Shown here: positions 1-12,981 of the stretch, piece after piece
How the letters are laid out: every line of letters starts with the position of its first letter
Numbering within the stretch: position 1 is the first letter of the stretch
NCBI GenBank assembly: GCA_947846985.1
Contig: CANTUZ010000002.1
Location: 17,065,587-17,129,586 of the forward strand
Reading direction: 5' to 3'
Length of the DNA: 64,000 nt
Source: Fratercula arctica
Lineage: Eukaryota > Chordata > Aves > Charadriiformes > Alcidae
Program-made: the position numbers and the translations under genes
The notes under the pieces: model-generated
Told to the model about the DNA's origin: nothing
The model's input: the letters and a program-made list of their open reading frames with translations, nothing else
Database searches by the model: none

Positions 1-536
1 AGACTGGGTGGCAGCTGACAGAATGAGAAAAAAAATAACACACAGGTTACTCAAACAGTATTCCTATTTTATTTATTACAAGTTGTAATTTGTACATTTT
101 GTTGCTAAAGCACAGATTTCCAGAGTCCACTTAGGTTGTATCCACAGTGACATATTGAACAGACTCCAATAAGTGACAGACAAACAAATACCAGTCAAGA
201 GGTTTCTTTAAAATTAAAGATTTTAGGACAAGTTTTCCATGCTTTAATAATTCCTCCATATTCTACATACCAAATTGTTTTTATGCTGACTTGCCAGTTA
301 GTTCGGAAGCCCATGTTTATCAGAAGCTGTCTTCATTTCCCAAGCAGATACAATCCAGAAAGATAGTCCATTTAGCATAAACGACAGTAGTGCACCTTTT
401 TTGGGGGCAGAACACCTTTTAGAGCTCGCATGCCATAAAACAAAGAAAAAAAATCTTTTTGAAAGCTGTAACTGGAAGTCAGGAGGGTGAAAGCAGACAC
501 TATTGCTTACAGATACAGTAAACTGCAGACAATTGA

Positions 537-592
537 GAGGGTTGGTTGGGTTTGGGTTTTTTTTGGGGGGGTGGGGTTGGTTGTTTGTTTTT
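537..592. repeat. G/T-rich low-complexity tract
   Basis: A stretch made almost only of G and T on the + strand, with runs of 7 G and 8 T. It has several closely spaced G runs and could form a G-quadruplex on the + strand. No gene signal is seen. Confidence 0.8.
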
Positions 593-3500
593 AAAAAACA
601 CCAGATTATTGCAGTGGGTAAGTATAGCTGTCAAAGCCTTGACAGGAATCCTAGCTATTTTTCCTGCTACTGCTTCTGCACACAGACTTGTGTCTCTACT
701 TGATGCAACTCACTACAGCTTTGTACTTTATACCATCCTCCAACATCTGGATTCCCTCTGTCTCAGTCAGCCATGTTTCTGGCCCATTTTCCTTCAAATC
801 TGTATTAGCACATCTTCCAAACGACTTCATAAACCCCACACACTCTGCAGGGCAGATTATGTAATCCTGTAACTAATCAAAACACTAGAAAAAAAAATTG
901 AAACAAAAGAAAAAAAATAAATATACCTGCACGGTGAAAATGAAACTGAGCCATAGTGCTATTACTCCCTTCCTTCCCCAACACATATATAGCAAGCAGG
1001 AACAGCAAGTAGTAGTACACCATTCATTCAGCTCATCTGTATTTTCCTGCTAGAAGGATCTTCAGCACTACTCTGCAAAGCACCTAGGAATACTTTTGAC
1101 AGTTGAAAAAAAATTAAGTTTATTTTACGCCCATTAATGTGATCATAAACCAAAGGCTACTCTTTCCATCTCCTCAATACAGATATCCTCCATGGCAGCC
1201 TTGTCATTTTTTGCTTTATAATGGAGTCATTTTATTGTATGCAAGAAGCCTCAGGCATTTTGTGCAGCCCATTACTCTTTGTAGCCCACATTCAGATGGC
1301 TAATCTGCTATCAGCCAGAAGCTTGACAGACAAAAGGAAAAGGCAGGAAAACAGCACAGCACACACGGTTGCGCAAGCGCACACACACTTCAGCTACAAA
1401 GTGCTTCGACAGTAGACCCAAGAACCAACAAGACACACACTTGATTGTAGTCCTACTTAATGCTTCTGTGGTTGAAGGAAGACATACGAGTTCTTTAAAG
1501 GTATACAGGCTGGGGAAGACATTTAAAAAAAAGAAAAAGAAGAAGCTTAAGTAGGATGCCTATTAAGAAACATTAAGGCACAAACCTGGAAGGCTTTACT
1601 TACTAAGTGAGCATCTTGGAACTTGAAAAAAAAAAAAAATAAATCACAAACATCTTTCTGTTCTAGAGATTTGCTATACAAGACCTTCAAAATGCTTAAG
1701 AAAATACTGGCAAAAGTTAGAAAGGCGAAATAAGGGCTACATATAAGCCATTATAAACTATTAGAACAAGAGATTGGGCAAGTTTTCAATTTCATGATTT
1801 CTGTTTTCTTACCTGCTCAGAAAAGAACTCTGATGTTTTTAAGAAGTTGTATATTCTTTCCTGTATCCCAAACTATTTCGACACAATACGCATGCAAATC
1901 ACTTCACTGCATTTGTTTTTGCATATCATACTGCATAAGAAGGAGCTTTTTAATTATTTTCTTTAAAGAGCTTGGGACAATTAAATGGAGAAGGCTTGAC
2001 ACTTCATACCAAAATAAAGGAAAGAACTCCAGCAAATACGGGAATTAACTACCTTACTTATTTTGTTTCTGAAGGAAAGCATCTCACCAGATTCAGAGGC
2101 AGTACCGGCAAAAGCATTTCTTGAGAGCCAGATCTACAGGGAACAGTTTGCATCACATACCTTGTAAGAATTTTCTGGCAGGATCATAAATCTCTGTTGT
2201 GTATCATGATTTTTAATCAACCAAGTCTATTTGTATCCTTTGCAGCTGGAAAGCTAAAATTGTCCCTCTTTTGTGAGCTGGCTTAGCTCACAGAAACAGA
2301 AAGTCTGCCACTAGTTTTAGTTACTCACATGCTGAGGTACAAACCCAGCTCATCTTTTTAAGTAGTCCTTCTCCATCGTGTAACTACCACATCAGCTATG
2401 CAGGCTGATCCCTGAAGGCATGATTAATCACGTGGTGAAATACAGAGAACTGTGGCATGTTATACTGCGCTATGTGTCATTGGAACTATTTCCCTTTTCC
2501 TATGCTACAACTACCAATTCAATTTTGCTTCTCATTTCTGCTTAAGTTATTATTCCACTTCTGTGCAGAAAGAGTCTTGCAGCATTTTGACTGCAATATA
2601 GGACTGATTCTATCTCACTTCCACTATTTGTTTTAAGTTATAGTTAGGGTTTCAGGAATACAGTATGTCAGTCAATTTAAAATCTGGAAAAAGTACAAGG
2701 TAAATCTTACCATGAAGAGCAGAAGTTGTCAGAATAGTCTTTTCCACAGATTCAGTCTCTGCGGTTTTAGTATCATTACAACGCTGTTATGAACAACAGG
2801 AGTTTACCATGTGTTACTACAGGGAGCATACAAGGAGCAACTATACATACGTATGTCTACAGAACAAGTTCTTACTGTAAATGCAAATTCACTCTCAGTG
2901 CTCAGTAGCTAGGAAGTATCAAATAGGTTATTATAACAAGTTGTCCAACAATCTGCTCCTATCTAAAGTTTAAAGTTGGCAAGAACAGTGTTTTCTTGTT
3001 GTCTTTGAGTCATAGAAGTTCTGAAATCCCCCGTGAGTCTTGTCCTGCAGGATGAGTACTTCTCTCCTTCTGTGGCCATCTGCAGCACCTCCTCAACAGC
3101 AGCACCATCCCTGGCGGTACTCTGCAACCTTATCTTTCTCTCCCACATGTACAAGGTAAGAGGGGGAAAAAAATACTACATTTGCATATGTAATTATGGT
3201 GTAGCTCAGCAGTGAGCAAAAAATTACTGGAAGTTGAGAACAGATATGCCCAATGACCACACCTTAGTTTTTCAAATGAAAACGCTTTGCAAGGAAGGGG
3301 AAGGGACAGCAGCAGGGAAGGAAGCCAGTCATTACAGCTCCAATTCTGCTTCAAAGTCCTTATTCACCACCTCATGCTCTTTGCGGGGCCAACTGTACCT
3401 AGGTCCTTCCTGTGAATAATAACATAAGAATGAATCCAGTAGTATGTGACTAGTTCTATTTCGCTTGAATTTACCAAATAGCTGTACCAGGAATACTAGG

Positions 3501-6500
3501 AAAAAAAGGACAGGCTATGGAAAGACATAAACAAAACAGGACAGAAGAATAAACAGGTTACAGATACTGAATAGTACCTCCTTTTCCAGCCTAGAACTTC
3601 ACACAACTTACAGTAGATAGCATACAGGAACTTAAGAGAAAGAACAAAATGCACTAGAAGGTGGGAAGAAGGAAAAAAACCTGATGTCTACGTGAAAGGA
3701 CATAAGGCAGAAATTCCTCAAAGCATTGGGAAAAACTGTTTAAAACGAAGTGTATTTCAGAAAGAGGGATGACTCGTCGTCCTTATGTTTTTGAGCATTA
3801 AGAAAAATTATGTTAGATTAGGGGAGGGGGAAGGTGTTTGGAAAACAAACAAAAAACCCAACCTGCTTCTTTATGTTAAATGTACCAGTTTAGCAAAAAG
3901 CAACCTAATCCCTGTAATTAAGGTCTGATTTTTCTGTTCTTCAGTTTGCACTTTTTCACATGGAACAGATTTCCCCAGGCCTTTTTCAATCACGCCATAT
4001 TTGTGATGTTCTGTAATTTCATTTTGCTTTCTCCGATACACACTCTGTGGACAGATGTGTCTACAAAATGGAACAGAAAACTGCCCTCAGTGTCTGTCAG
4101 TTGTCTGACAGAATTTGAAAAGGGATGTTTGCTGAAATAATGAAAACATTTCATATCACAATAACCAAAGGTGCTCCTTAGCGTCACTGGCCCAAGTAGC
4201 ATTTGATCCTAACAAGGACAGGCACACTAGTTCAAGGTAAAAATATTCTCTCTACCACATCAGACTCTTAACCCCTTTATTTCAAGTGTCATCCATGAAA
4301 GTCATGCTCAGGATGATCAGGGTGAAAGGCCAGGTTTATAATCCATTTATATCCAGCGCTCTCGCCAGCTCCTCCAATGTTCCTGATCTAATGCTTGACT
4401 TGTGAGAAGCTAAAAAACAGAAGAGCTTACAGAAAGACAGAGGATATCCGCATGAAATCCAAAAACATACTTAAAAGAAGTACATAAGAGGTAGTTAAGG
4501 AAAAGTTGTTTCTTTTCCTTCTGATACACTCCAATCTCATATGGGGTTCTTAGTGTTTAAAGAAGTAATTTTACACGTCCTTTCACTCAAGAAGGACTGC
4601 TACTAATACTTACAGATCCTAATTGGATAGGATGGAATGTCATCTCAGCGCAGGATAGAATTTCTTTTTTACTTTCTCTCCTCAGTCATAATTGAGCCTC
4701 CTAACACATCCAGAAGAATACATTCATCATTAGACATGTTCATTTGCTTTACATAGTTCCTCAAAAATAGACACATTGGAACAAATGGAACACACTGAAG
4801 GCAAAGCAATGAGGGGGATGCTACCAAACAGCAAACATTTGTAAGGGAAGCAACAAAGGATGCCAGTTTTCAGGTTTTAACCTTTGGGTGACAGCAGTTG
4901 TTAACCAAACTGCTTTGCAACAACAGGGGTAAAGTCCTCACATCAAGGAGACTGTGACAGCTGGGAATGACAGCTGAAAAGGAGAGAACTGAAACAGGCT
5001 GCTTTCAAACAGTACTGACTTCTCAAAGATGAGAAAGCATATTTTTAGTTAACTTCTGTTGCTCTGAAAAAGCGTGTTAAAATAAGAGATACAGTTACAT
5101 TACAGTAATTGCATCAGAAACAAGCACAGGGCGAGGCAAAGTAAAAAAGCCTCCTTTCTTCCCTATTTGAGGTTCCTTGAGGGACAAATGTACAAGTCTG
5201 AAGAACCCTGGTTAATATGTTCAGCACTAACCAACTGAAACATTTGAATCACCACCTGGACAGACACAAACTTAACAAGTTTCTTCTTTCTGCTCTACCA
5301 CCACCTATCCTCCTAATACATGAATGTAATCTGTCGGTACTCACACAAGGAATCAGATATACAGGCCCAGATATAGGAAGAGAAGACTCAGGACATATAT
5401 TTTTACTGCCTGAAAGGTCCTTACAGACTGTTGTATTTTTCTCAGGAGTACTGAAATAGATTTATAAAGCTATGCTGCATTTAATTGTAGTCAGTATTTC
5501 ATCCACCAAGTCTCGCTCTTCTTGACTGGGCTTCCCATTTTCCTCCACTGCCACACAGGAATTCTACTTACATATGCAAGAAAGGGACAAATAGATTAAT
5601 AAACAAACTGAGGCTCAGCACAAAAGGAAAACTGAAAATAAGCCTATTCCTTCTTTAAAACAGGAGAGTAAGCAAAGATTAAAAAGCTACAACTGTGAAG
5701 AGTTTTTAAAAATATCAAACTCCTGTTACTCTTCCCAATAACTTAAAAATAAGAAGTTAGGAACTATGCAGCCAGAAAAGCAAACTGAGACTGTGAGAAA
5801 TACCTTTGCGCTTCATAATTAGCTCAAGAAATTCACTCGATCAGAATATCAGAGGCAATGGCTTATTGAGAGGTTTAAGAAACGTGCCAATGTCACATGG
5901 AAGCAGAAAGCATCACAGAAAGCTAGACACACAAAACTCCTTCAGAATCCCCCAACAATTCTAGTGCATCAAGGCATCATCTAGTCAGCTGAGGTCAAAG
6001 CTATTTCCCACTGTGATCTTCTCATGCACCCAACCAGGGACCAAATTCATCGCTCCCTGGAAGGCCACCAAGGTGCATCAGAAATAAGGTATCAGACCTT
6101 CAGCGAGAAGCAGACTACTCCCTTCCCTATCCCAATCTCCCTCCTTCCCACATACGCTCTTCACCTCGCCCATGCACTCTGCCCACTCATGCATACATCC
6201 CTCTGCTCTCCATGCTGTGCTTGGGTTTCTGGTTGATTTTTAATTATTATTTCAAACAGTACTTCCCTCTACAAGGAAGAGTCCCTTATCATAACTGCTC
6301 TATCGCCCCATCTCCTGACTAGAGCTAACCACACATCTTCACTGATGAAGATACCAGACTGCTCTCCACGCCCGCCGTGCGTCTCGCTTCCCAGGCCCCC
6401 CAGGCAGGAGTAGCACCCACCTGCACCCCTAGCCACTTCCCACATGGCTCTGCCTTAGCAGCGGCAGCCCCCTGTGACAAACAGTAGTGGTGGTAAGACC

Positions 6501-9500
6501 TAGACTTGGCATGTGTTTGTCCCAGTCAAGTTGACTTCGAGGCCTGACATTTATTTATATGCTTCTGAGGAATTTTTGTTTTAAGGAGGACTTACGGTTT
6601 TTAAGTTTACCTAGCAGTCATTTTCAAACATTAGAAATACCAGCCATATGCTGAGACTCTTCTTTAGTCATCACTGTCCCAACAAAACCAATATCTGATT
6701 AAACCATCTCTGCCCGGATGCTAACGTCTAAGAAAACACTCTTCTAAACACCCCACACATCAGAGTAGGGATGTTGATGTTAACAGTGTAGGTCTTAAGC
6801 CAGTTCCCTCCTACTGTGTTTTACATTTGTCTACCTACAGATCACTGAACTTAGGACTCAGGAATACCAAAAACACCAGAAGACAAAATTCTACTTCTCC
6901 AGCACATCATTACATCAACATTGATTAGGCAGACAGGAAACATCACCAGTAAATATACTGCCTTAATACCATCTAAAAATGACTACAGAGAAAATTGAGT
7001 TCTGCATATTGCCACTTGTTTGCTGAAAGTACAAGTATTTCAACACAATAAATATGAAAGAGTTTAAATACTTAAACTGAAAGGAATAGTAACTGCTAAA
7101 TGATAAATCTGCTCTTTCTCTTTAAGGCTCTAGATCAAGCCAAATGCAAGGGTAGTCCCAAGGATTAAAAATGGATTGAGACTCAGTCTTGCTATGGACT
7201 TCCTGTGTGACCTTGGATAAGTCACTTGAGAATTTAGTTCTCAAAAATAACAGGCCTATTATAGCTGCCAGAACGAAGCACCAACGTTTCTGAAACCACA
7301 GATGCAAGCCAGGTCCTGCTTACTTGCCCATAACGCAGAAGATCATACCTGGTGAGATCTTCTGAAAAACGTAGAGACATATGACTAGAACTTCAGGAAT
7401 ATCTATATAAAGCACTTGAAAGTTCATCTGGAACTGTACTTTGAAAATTGCCACAGAAGCCTACATAAAACCAGAATTACTTCTGTTTTTCAAGCTCTTG
7501 TTTTGTGTATGTGTGAAACCTATCACAAGTAGAATCTTTATGATTATGATCTCCAGAGATGCAGTATGTACTGTTAAATATTGGATTTACAGTCAACGAA
7601 GCACACCATATTCTAATCCGCTTGCAATATCAATTACCTAGAGTTTTTTAAATGACTACAAACAGCTAACGAGTTGAAAGCAATGAGCTTATATTTTAGG
7701 TAAATAATAACGACTGGATTTAGAAGTAGGGATTCTTAAGAGCCATTTGGCTAGATACTGTCATTCCAGCAGTTTCCCTGCAATGGGGAGCATTTGCTCA
7801 AAAATCAGTTAAAAAATAAACAAGCAAAAAACCCACAACTCAAGCTTCAGAGAACTTGGTTTTATTTCTTTAACATAGTAATAGAGTCCCATGCATGTTA
7901 AAAACGTCTGCCATCCCTCGCTGGCATTTTAAACCCTATTAAAATAGATGTTTCCACGTGAAGAAAGGCATCGCACTGACATTCTTCACTTTAGTTTATT
8001 CCAGCCTCCTACCCACACCGTAAAACTTCTATAAGAAGAAAAGACAGGTTAATACAACCACCCAAGTCCCAGCGGGGAAGGAGAACCTGCTGTAGAACCC
8101 CTTCCCCCCGCACTGCCGACAAGGAGCTCACTTGCAGAGAGCAAGGGCCTAATGGAAGTCCGTAACGCTGCTAATTAACAGGACCTGTAATAAAGCCCAA
8201 AGTCGACAGAAAGACTCAACAGCGAGGGATATCTGATATAACAGAAAACATTTAACAGAAGATTTGGGCTGAGTTCACAGGAGTCAAATCCTCAGACTTC
8301 TAAGTAAAAAAATTACTTCTACAACAGGGAAGCCCGTGTCAGAGGGAAAGTTTCATCTACTTGCTACTTTTCATCAACTGTTTCAGCAGCCAGTTTACCA
8401 GAGTCCCCTAAGCAAGGAAAACTGTTTCAGGCTAATCACCTTAGAAAATTCTGCCTCAGGTAGCTAATTACCTTAAAACACCCTGCTTTACAACTGTTAA
8501 AATAACAAGCTAAATAAGCTAAAAATAACTGAGAGAAAAATGAAGGGATAATGACATTTTTAAGTGTATTCCCATAATATTTCAGTAGTTAACATGAAAA
8601 TAAAAGTATTACTTGTTTATATGAGAGAAGATTTCCCTGGACTCAAACAGTTAATTCAGTTGTCCATGTAGACCTGTTCACAGTGCCTGGAATTTAAACT
8701 CGGGAAACATTCCTCAATTCCCAAATTGCAAATTTAAATTAATGCTGGAGTGAAAACACGATACCTAGTGAAAAAGAAAGGGAGGGGAGCAAGAGAAGAA
8801 AGGCAGGACAAGGAATGTTGTATCCCCAGCATCACTAACGCCTGACATCCTGCCAGTAGTTCACACCTTGGAGCTAACAGAAACACGCCATGCTTTTTTG
8901 CCTTATTCAAAGGCACTTCTGATCTTCTTGCAGCCCTTAGCTTTGTAACAAAACTTTACATGAAATGATTATCTAATAAAAATAGAGGAAATCCAACTGT
9001 AAAGCAACTCAAACAGCACTCTAACAAGTCAATCTATATAACCTTCTACTCGCTGTTACCAGGGGCAAACAAGAAAAAAAAAGCCTGCCTCATAGCATGC
9101 AGAATTTACTCAATTTCATACATTCCTCTTTTTTACCATTAAATATGCATCTGAAGAACAAAAAGCACACTTATGTTATTTTCAGAACATCAGTATAAAA
9201 GGCTGGTATCTTTTTAACCCTGTAGTAAGGGAAGTTTTAAATATTTTGCTTGTTTTACTTGTCTCACAGCATTGCTGAAGAACAAGATGTGTTACTTTTA
9301 GTTTTGTTCTTTAAAACAAATCAAGACAATCCTGTAATATATATAAGAGATGCTAAGAAAGCTAAGAAATCCTGATCCTGCAAGCCAACTCAGAGTAAGA
9401 AAACCTTTGCCGATACTGAATCTATTTAAAGTCCACACAGGATTCGCATAGTGTGGCAATGCAGATGACTGGCAAAAATCACATCCCACTTTTCTCCTCC

Positions 9501-9860
9501 CCCTTTCTCTATCAAAAAGAAGGGAGAAGGTAGATAGGAAGAGACACCCCAATCAGCGCTATTTTCCTGCTTTATCAGAACAGTGCTATCGTCCCAACAC
9601 TTTGCTAACTTTTTTGCTGTAGTGGATGTTTTTGTGTACTGGCCAGAAGTAAAGACAACGACACAGGACAGTTTTCTTCGGGTATGAAGTGCCAGATTTT
9701 TGTGTAAGTTGAAGCTTTAATGGCAGCACCAATCAGCTCTTTTGCTGATCTCCTGTAGCGACCAATAAACAAGGTACCAGCTCTAGAGTTAAGAAGATAA
9801 GACTGTCTTTCCAGCTACAGTTAATGCATCAGGATGGCAGCTCTGGCTCACAGAGAGAGG

Positions 9861-9878
9861 AAAAAAAAAAAAAAAAAA
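9861..9878. repeat. Poly(A) run, 18 A
   Basis: An uninterrupted run of 18 A followed by A-rich sequence to about 9905. No retroposed sequence is recognisable directly upstream, so I do not call it the tail of a specific element. Confidence 0.85.
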
Positions 9879-10028
9879 CAAGCCAAAGAAAAAAAAAGAA
9901 ACAAAAGTTTACAGTACAAGAACAGCTGTGTTAAGCTTATCAACAAATAAACAGAAGGAAAGTTTACAGTATAGTAACTAAATGCCATAACCCAGTATTA
10001 TTAAGTGGTATACTGGATACGAAATACA

Positions 10029-10090
10029 ATAGAATCATAGAATCGTTTTGGTTGGAAGAGACTTTTAAGATCATCAAGTCCAATCTCTCC
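10029..10090 (-). mobile_element. CR1 LINE 3'-end fragment
   Basis: Read on the minus strand, this ends in the CR1 hallmark: a GGTCCCTTCCAACC-like block (here mutated), then an octamer-type tail (ATTCTATGATTCTAT). Only about 60 bp at the extreme 3' end survive, so it is a heavily 5'-truncated or decayed copy inside ZEB1 intron 1. It has no coding capacity. The divergence from the clean motif suggests an older insertion than the copies at 30.6 and 54 kb. Confidence 0.85.
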
Positions 10091-11659
10091 TCAATAAACT
10101 CACATTCAGTGGGAAAGGGGGGAAAAAAGGCAACTGGAAGAGCATAAAATTGGTTTAGTATATACTACGAACAAGCCAGCTGCTGAAGCATCTCCTGTAC
10201 AGTGATGTCTTGTTAACAGACGATACCCACCTATAAAAGCAAAGTGCATTTAGAGATTGAGAAGCAAAAAAAAAATCTCATACCTATTTATTGTAAAGGT
10301 TAAAGGGTTAACATTTTTCTAGCCAATTTCTTTAGTAAATATTTGCAAGTCAAACATACACCCACTGCTGAGAAATCTCTATTATCCAGAATCTATTATC
10401 TAACCAATCCTGATGCTTCAATGCACAATAACTTAAGTTGTTTTTAATTCCTCAAAAAAAGGAACCAAAACCAGCCTAACCTAAGACACACTACAATTCT
10501 ACCTTGCAGAACTAGTTGATAAAGACTCAGAGGCTTTTTGTAATAAAATGAGTGCAGCGATAAGGTCCAAAAGTAATGATAATGAAAGATACCTGGAATG
10601 ATACCACATCTTATACACCTTTTGTTTTCTGCGAGTGATACATGCTGCAGACAAAACGTTTTGTGCTAAACAGCCTCAAATCTGGTTTTCTAATATTAAG
10701 CACAAAGGAAAAACACTGACAGCAAGCTTGGTAAATAAATCCCTCCCTTGAGAACGAAAGCAGCAGACAGGAGGGGGCTGACATGCATGCAGGAGAAAAC
10801 TAAACACCATCTTTTTTTTCTACCTGCACAAGTTGCCATTTGCTGCAGCGATCAAGAATCTCTTTTCCCCGTTGATTTCAAAAGCTAGGTTTTCAGAGTA
10901 TTTCCCTCTCCAGTCATCTGTTGATATGCTCTAAGAGTATGATATTCACATCACTGGATCTTTAAGAGAAAAATCCATTTTCTTTCCTGTTCAGGTAAAC
11001 ATGTTTACAGCTCCTGCACAGACGCTGGGTGGTTCAGACTCACATGTCACACACATGTCGTCAGCAACAAGAAAAGCCCCTTTCTCCGATCATCAACATT
11101 TTTAATAAGGTAAAAAGAAAAGCACTTTCCAAACTTACCTTTAGCACAGCCAAATCCTGAGCTAAATATAAATATTTACACTAGGACAAGGAATTAATAA
11201 CGTGAGCATGCAAACAAAAATACTTGCTAGAAAACGCACACAGCAAAAATAAGAAAACCCTCCTAAGTTCAAAGCAATCAAATCAACTCGCTAGCCCGCG
11301 GAAAGGCCGTTATTTATCACCGCGTTACGCCCGCAACAGCCAGGATTAGAGAGGAGAAGCACCGATCGTGGCTCTGATCTATTTCGGAGACCGTTCACTG
11401 CGTATGAAAACATCTCGGATCGCAGGCGAAAGCCTTCCTATCTGTGACCCTGCACAGGAAATGCCACATAAAACCTAAAATTGCCAAGGAAGGTTACAAA
11501 ACCTCCTGCTTTACATCCTACTGCGAAGAGTCGCTACGAGGACCAAACTATTTCTCCATTTTCCAGAAAACAAGTAGAGAGTGGGTGTTACGAGCGTTTA
11601 TTCCCCCCACCGTGTACCTTCCAAATGCATCTTAAAGTAACACACGTACCAAACGGGGC

Positions 11660-11674
11660 GGGGGGGGGGGGGGG
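11660..11674. repeat. Poly(G) run, 15 G
   Basis: Fifteen consecutive G on the + strand near the left border of the CpG island, preceded by GGGGC. Such runs are prone to length error in sequencing and can form quadruplexes. Confidence 0.9.
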
Positions 11675-11886
11675 AACCACACGCAACCCAACCCCACAGC
11701 TGCCCTTAAGTCTGAAATGTAAATGTAGTTCCTTATATAGACTGCAGCAGTTGGTCACACACGCACGGAGAGCGGAGCGGGGGCCCCCGGCCAAACCGTT
11801 ACCACCCATTATTATACAAACAGGTACCTCCGAAGCCAGAGGGAAGGGAAGAAACTTCGCCGCCCGCCCCCGCCGCCCGGCAGCAG

Positions 11887-11910
11887 CCCTCCCTCCCTCC
11901 CTCCCTCCCT
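11887..11910. repeat. (CCCT)6 microsatellite
   Basis: Six perfect tandem CCCT units inside the CpG island, in ZEB1 intron 1. Read on the ZEB1 sense strand it is (AGGG)6, which also fits a G-quadruplex pattern. Confidence 0.92.
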
Positions 11911-12472
11911 TCCCCACCGGGACCCGGGGCGGGGAGGCGGCGCGGCTGCGGGGCGCCGCCGGGGACCAACTCTCGGCGGGGAAAAGGAGGAGGAGGCGAA
12001 AAGCGGCGAGCGGGCGGCGGGGGCGCCGGTCCCCTCCCGCCGGCCCGGGGCGGCCGCGCCGCGCTGCCCCCGCTGCGGCGACAGTGCCTCCCCCGCCGCC
12101 GGCTGTGCCCCCCCGCCTCGCTCCGTCCCCCCCTCCCGGTGACGGCTGGTGTCCCCCACCGCCGCCCCCCGAAAGGCGAACGCCAGCCCGCCCCGCGGCC
12201 GGGAGCGAGAAGCCGGCCCGCTGCCGGGCGAGCGAGGGGAACTCCGGCGGGCAGGCGCTCCGGGGCGGGCGGCGGGGGGGATCCCGCCCGTAGGGCCGGG
12301 GGTGGGGGGAAGAGAAGGCGGGCGGGGAGGCCCCGCTCCGCCGGGGCGCGCAGGTAACAAGTTTCGGAGTTGGGGCTGCCGAGGCCGGCCAGGCGGCGGA
12401 GCCTCCCCGCCGCTCCCCGCGGGGCTCGGCGTCCCCCGCCCGGGGCCGGAGGGCGGCGGCGCGGCCGGGGCC

Positions 12473-12488
12473 GGGGGGGGGGGGGGGG
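12473..12488. repeat. Poly(G) run, 16 G
   Basis: Sixteen consecutive G on the + strand (C16 on the ZEB1 sense strand), about 320 bp inside intron 1. The true length is uncertain, because homopolymers of this size are often miscounted. Confidence 0.9.
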
Positions 12489-12801
12489 CCCGATCCCGCT
12501 CCCCGGCGGGGCGGTCGCGGGGCGTGTGGGGGAAGGCAGCGTGTAACGGTCCCGGACAGGCGGCGGAGTGCGGCGGCACCGCTAGGCGGAGGAGGGAGGC
12601 AGGCGGCGAGGCGAGGGAGGGAGGCACCAGGTAGCGGATATAACGGTGCGGAGGGAGCCGGGCTCCCGGCGAGGAGCGGCGGGGGAATTACTTTCGCGCC
12701 CGCCCCAACCTCCCCCCTCCGCGTTCGGGACGGCTCTGCCCGGCCCCCGCCCCAGCCCCGACCGCCGCCCCGGCGCGGCCCAGCCGCTGCCCCGCGGGCT
12801 G

Positions 12802-12807
12802 ACTGAC
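12802..12807 (-). other. ZEB1: ZEB1 exon 1 splice donor
   Basis: The minus strand reads AACG then GTCAGT. The exon/intron boundary is set by the ZEB1 reading frame (phase 1 after 58 coding nucleotides), and GT at 12807-12806 is the only donor fitting the known junction. The +3 position is C instead of the usual purine, which makes it slightly weaker than consensus. Confidence 0.9.
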
Positions 12808-12865
12808 CGTTATTGCGCCTCGGGTTCGCCTGCTTCCTGCGCTTACACCTGGGGCCATCCGCCAT
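12808..12865 (-). CDS. ZEB1: ZEB1 exon 1, coding part (zinc-finger E-box-binding homeobox 1)
   Basis: The minus strand encodes MADGPRCKRRKQANPRRNN plus one base of the next codon, which is the ZEB1 N-terminus. ZEB2 has a similar start but reads RRKN at the end, so the RRNN ending points to ZEB1. The exon ends AATAACG followed by a GTCAGT donor at 12807-12802. Phase 1 agrees with the known exon 1/2 junction, where G plus TT gives the next Val. The start codon context ATCATGG is strong (A at -3, G at +4), and the leader just upstream is also ZEB1-like. ZEB1 is a nuclear repressor with two zinc-finger clusters and a homeodomain that binds CAGGTA/G sites and drives epithelial-mesenchymal transition; none of those domains lies in this exon. 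The open frame continues to 11588 only because it reads through GC-rich intron. The remaining exons are beyond the left edge. Confidence 0.96.
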
Positions 12866-12898
12866 GATCCTCTCGCTTGTGTCTAAATGCTCCAGTCA

Positions 12899-12942
12899 CC
12901 TCCTCCCCCGCCCTCCCCCCTCCCTCCCCTCCCCTCCCCCCC
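12899..12942 (-). promoter_or_regulatory. ZEB1: G-quadruplex-capable purine tract in the ZEB1 leader
   Basis: On the ZEB1 sense strand this is an almost pure G/A tract with at least six runs of three or more G separated by single A or C residues, 34-77 nt before the start codon. This exceeds the usual four-run G-quadruplex pattern. If transcribed it would sit in the 5'UTR and could slow scanning ribosomes; as DNA it could affect promoter melting. The motif is seen; the function is inference. Confidence 0.7.
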
Positions 12943-12975
12943 GGACCTGGTTTACGACACTGGGTGGTTTTACTT

Positions 12976-12981
12976 TTACAT
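12976..12981 (-). promoter_or_regulatory. ZEB1: Start-stop upstream ORF (ATG-TAA)
   Basis: On the minus strand ATG at 12981-12979 is followed at once by TAA at 12978-12976, about 110 nt upstream of the ZEB1 ATG. The context is GTGATGT (G at -3, T at +4), of moderate strength. Start-stop uORFs are known to hold initiating ribosomes and reduce downstream translation. It matters only if the transcript starts upstream of 12981, which I cannot confirm. Confidence 0.45.

Larger units (their letters stand above)
1..12807 (-). other. ZEB1: ZEB1 intron 1, 5' portion (continues past the left edge)
   Basis: This is the sequence downstream of the exon 1 splice donor when read on the minus strand. The intron begins GTCAGT at 12807-12802 and no further ZEB1 exon is seen down to position 1. 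I looked for the exon 2 peptide that follows in the family (V-T-N-Y-N-T) and did not find it among the open frames here. Intron 1 of ZEB1 is known to be very long in other vertebrates, so an exon-free 12.8 kb is expected. The first 1.2 kb (about 11640-12807) is part of the CpG island. The rest is AT-rich, with short A and T runs, one CR1 scrap and no recognisable RNA gene. Regulatory elements may be present but cannot be called from one sequence. Confidence 0.85.

Noticed and set aside
2272..2292. 8-bp inverted repeat TGTGAGCT...AGCTCACA
   Set aside because: Stems of this length with small loops are expected about once by chance in a window of this size.
11588..12865. 425-codon minus-strand frame starting at the ZEB1 ATG
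   Set aside because: Only the first 19 codons are exon. After the GTCAGT donor the frame reads GC-rich intron of low-complexity Pro/Arg/Gly and does not match ZEB1.
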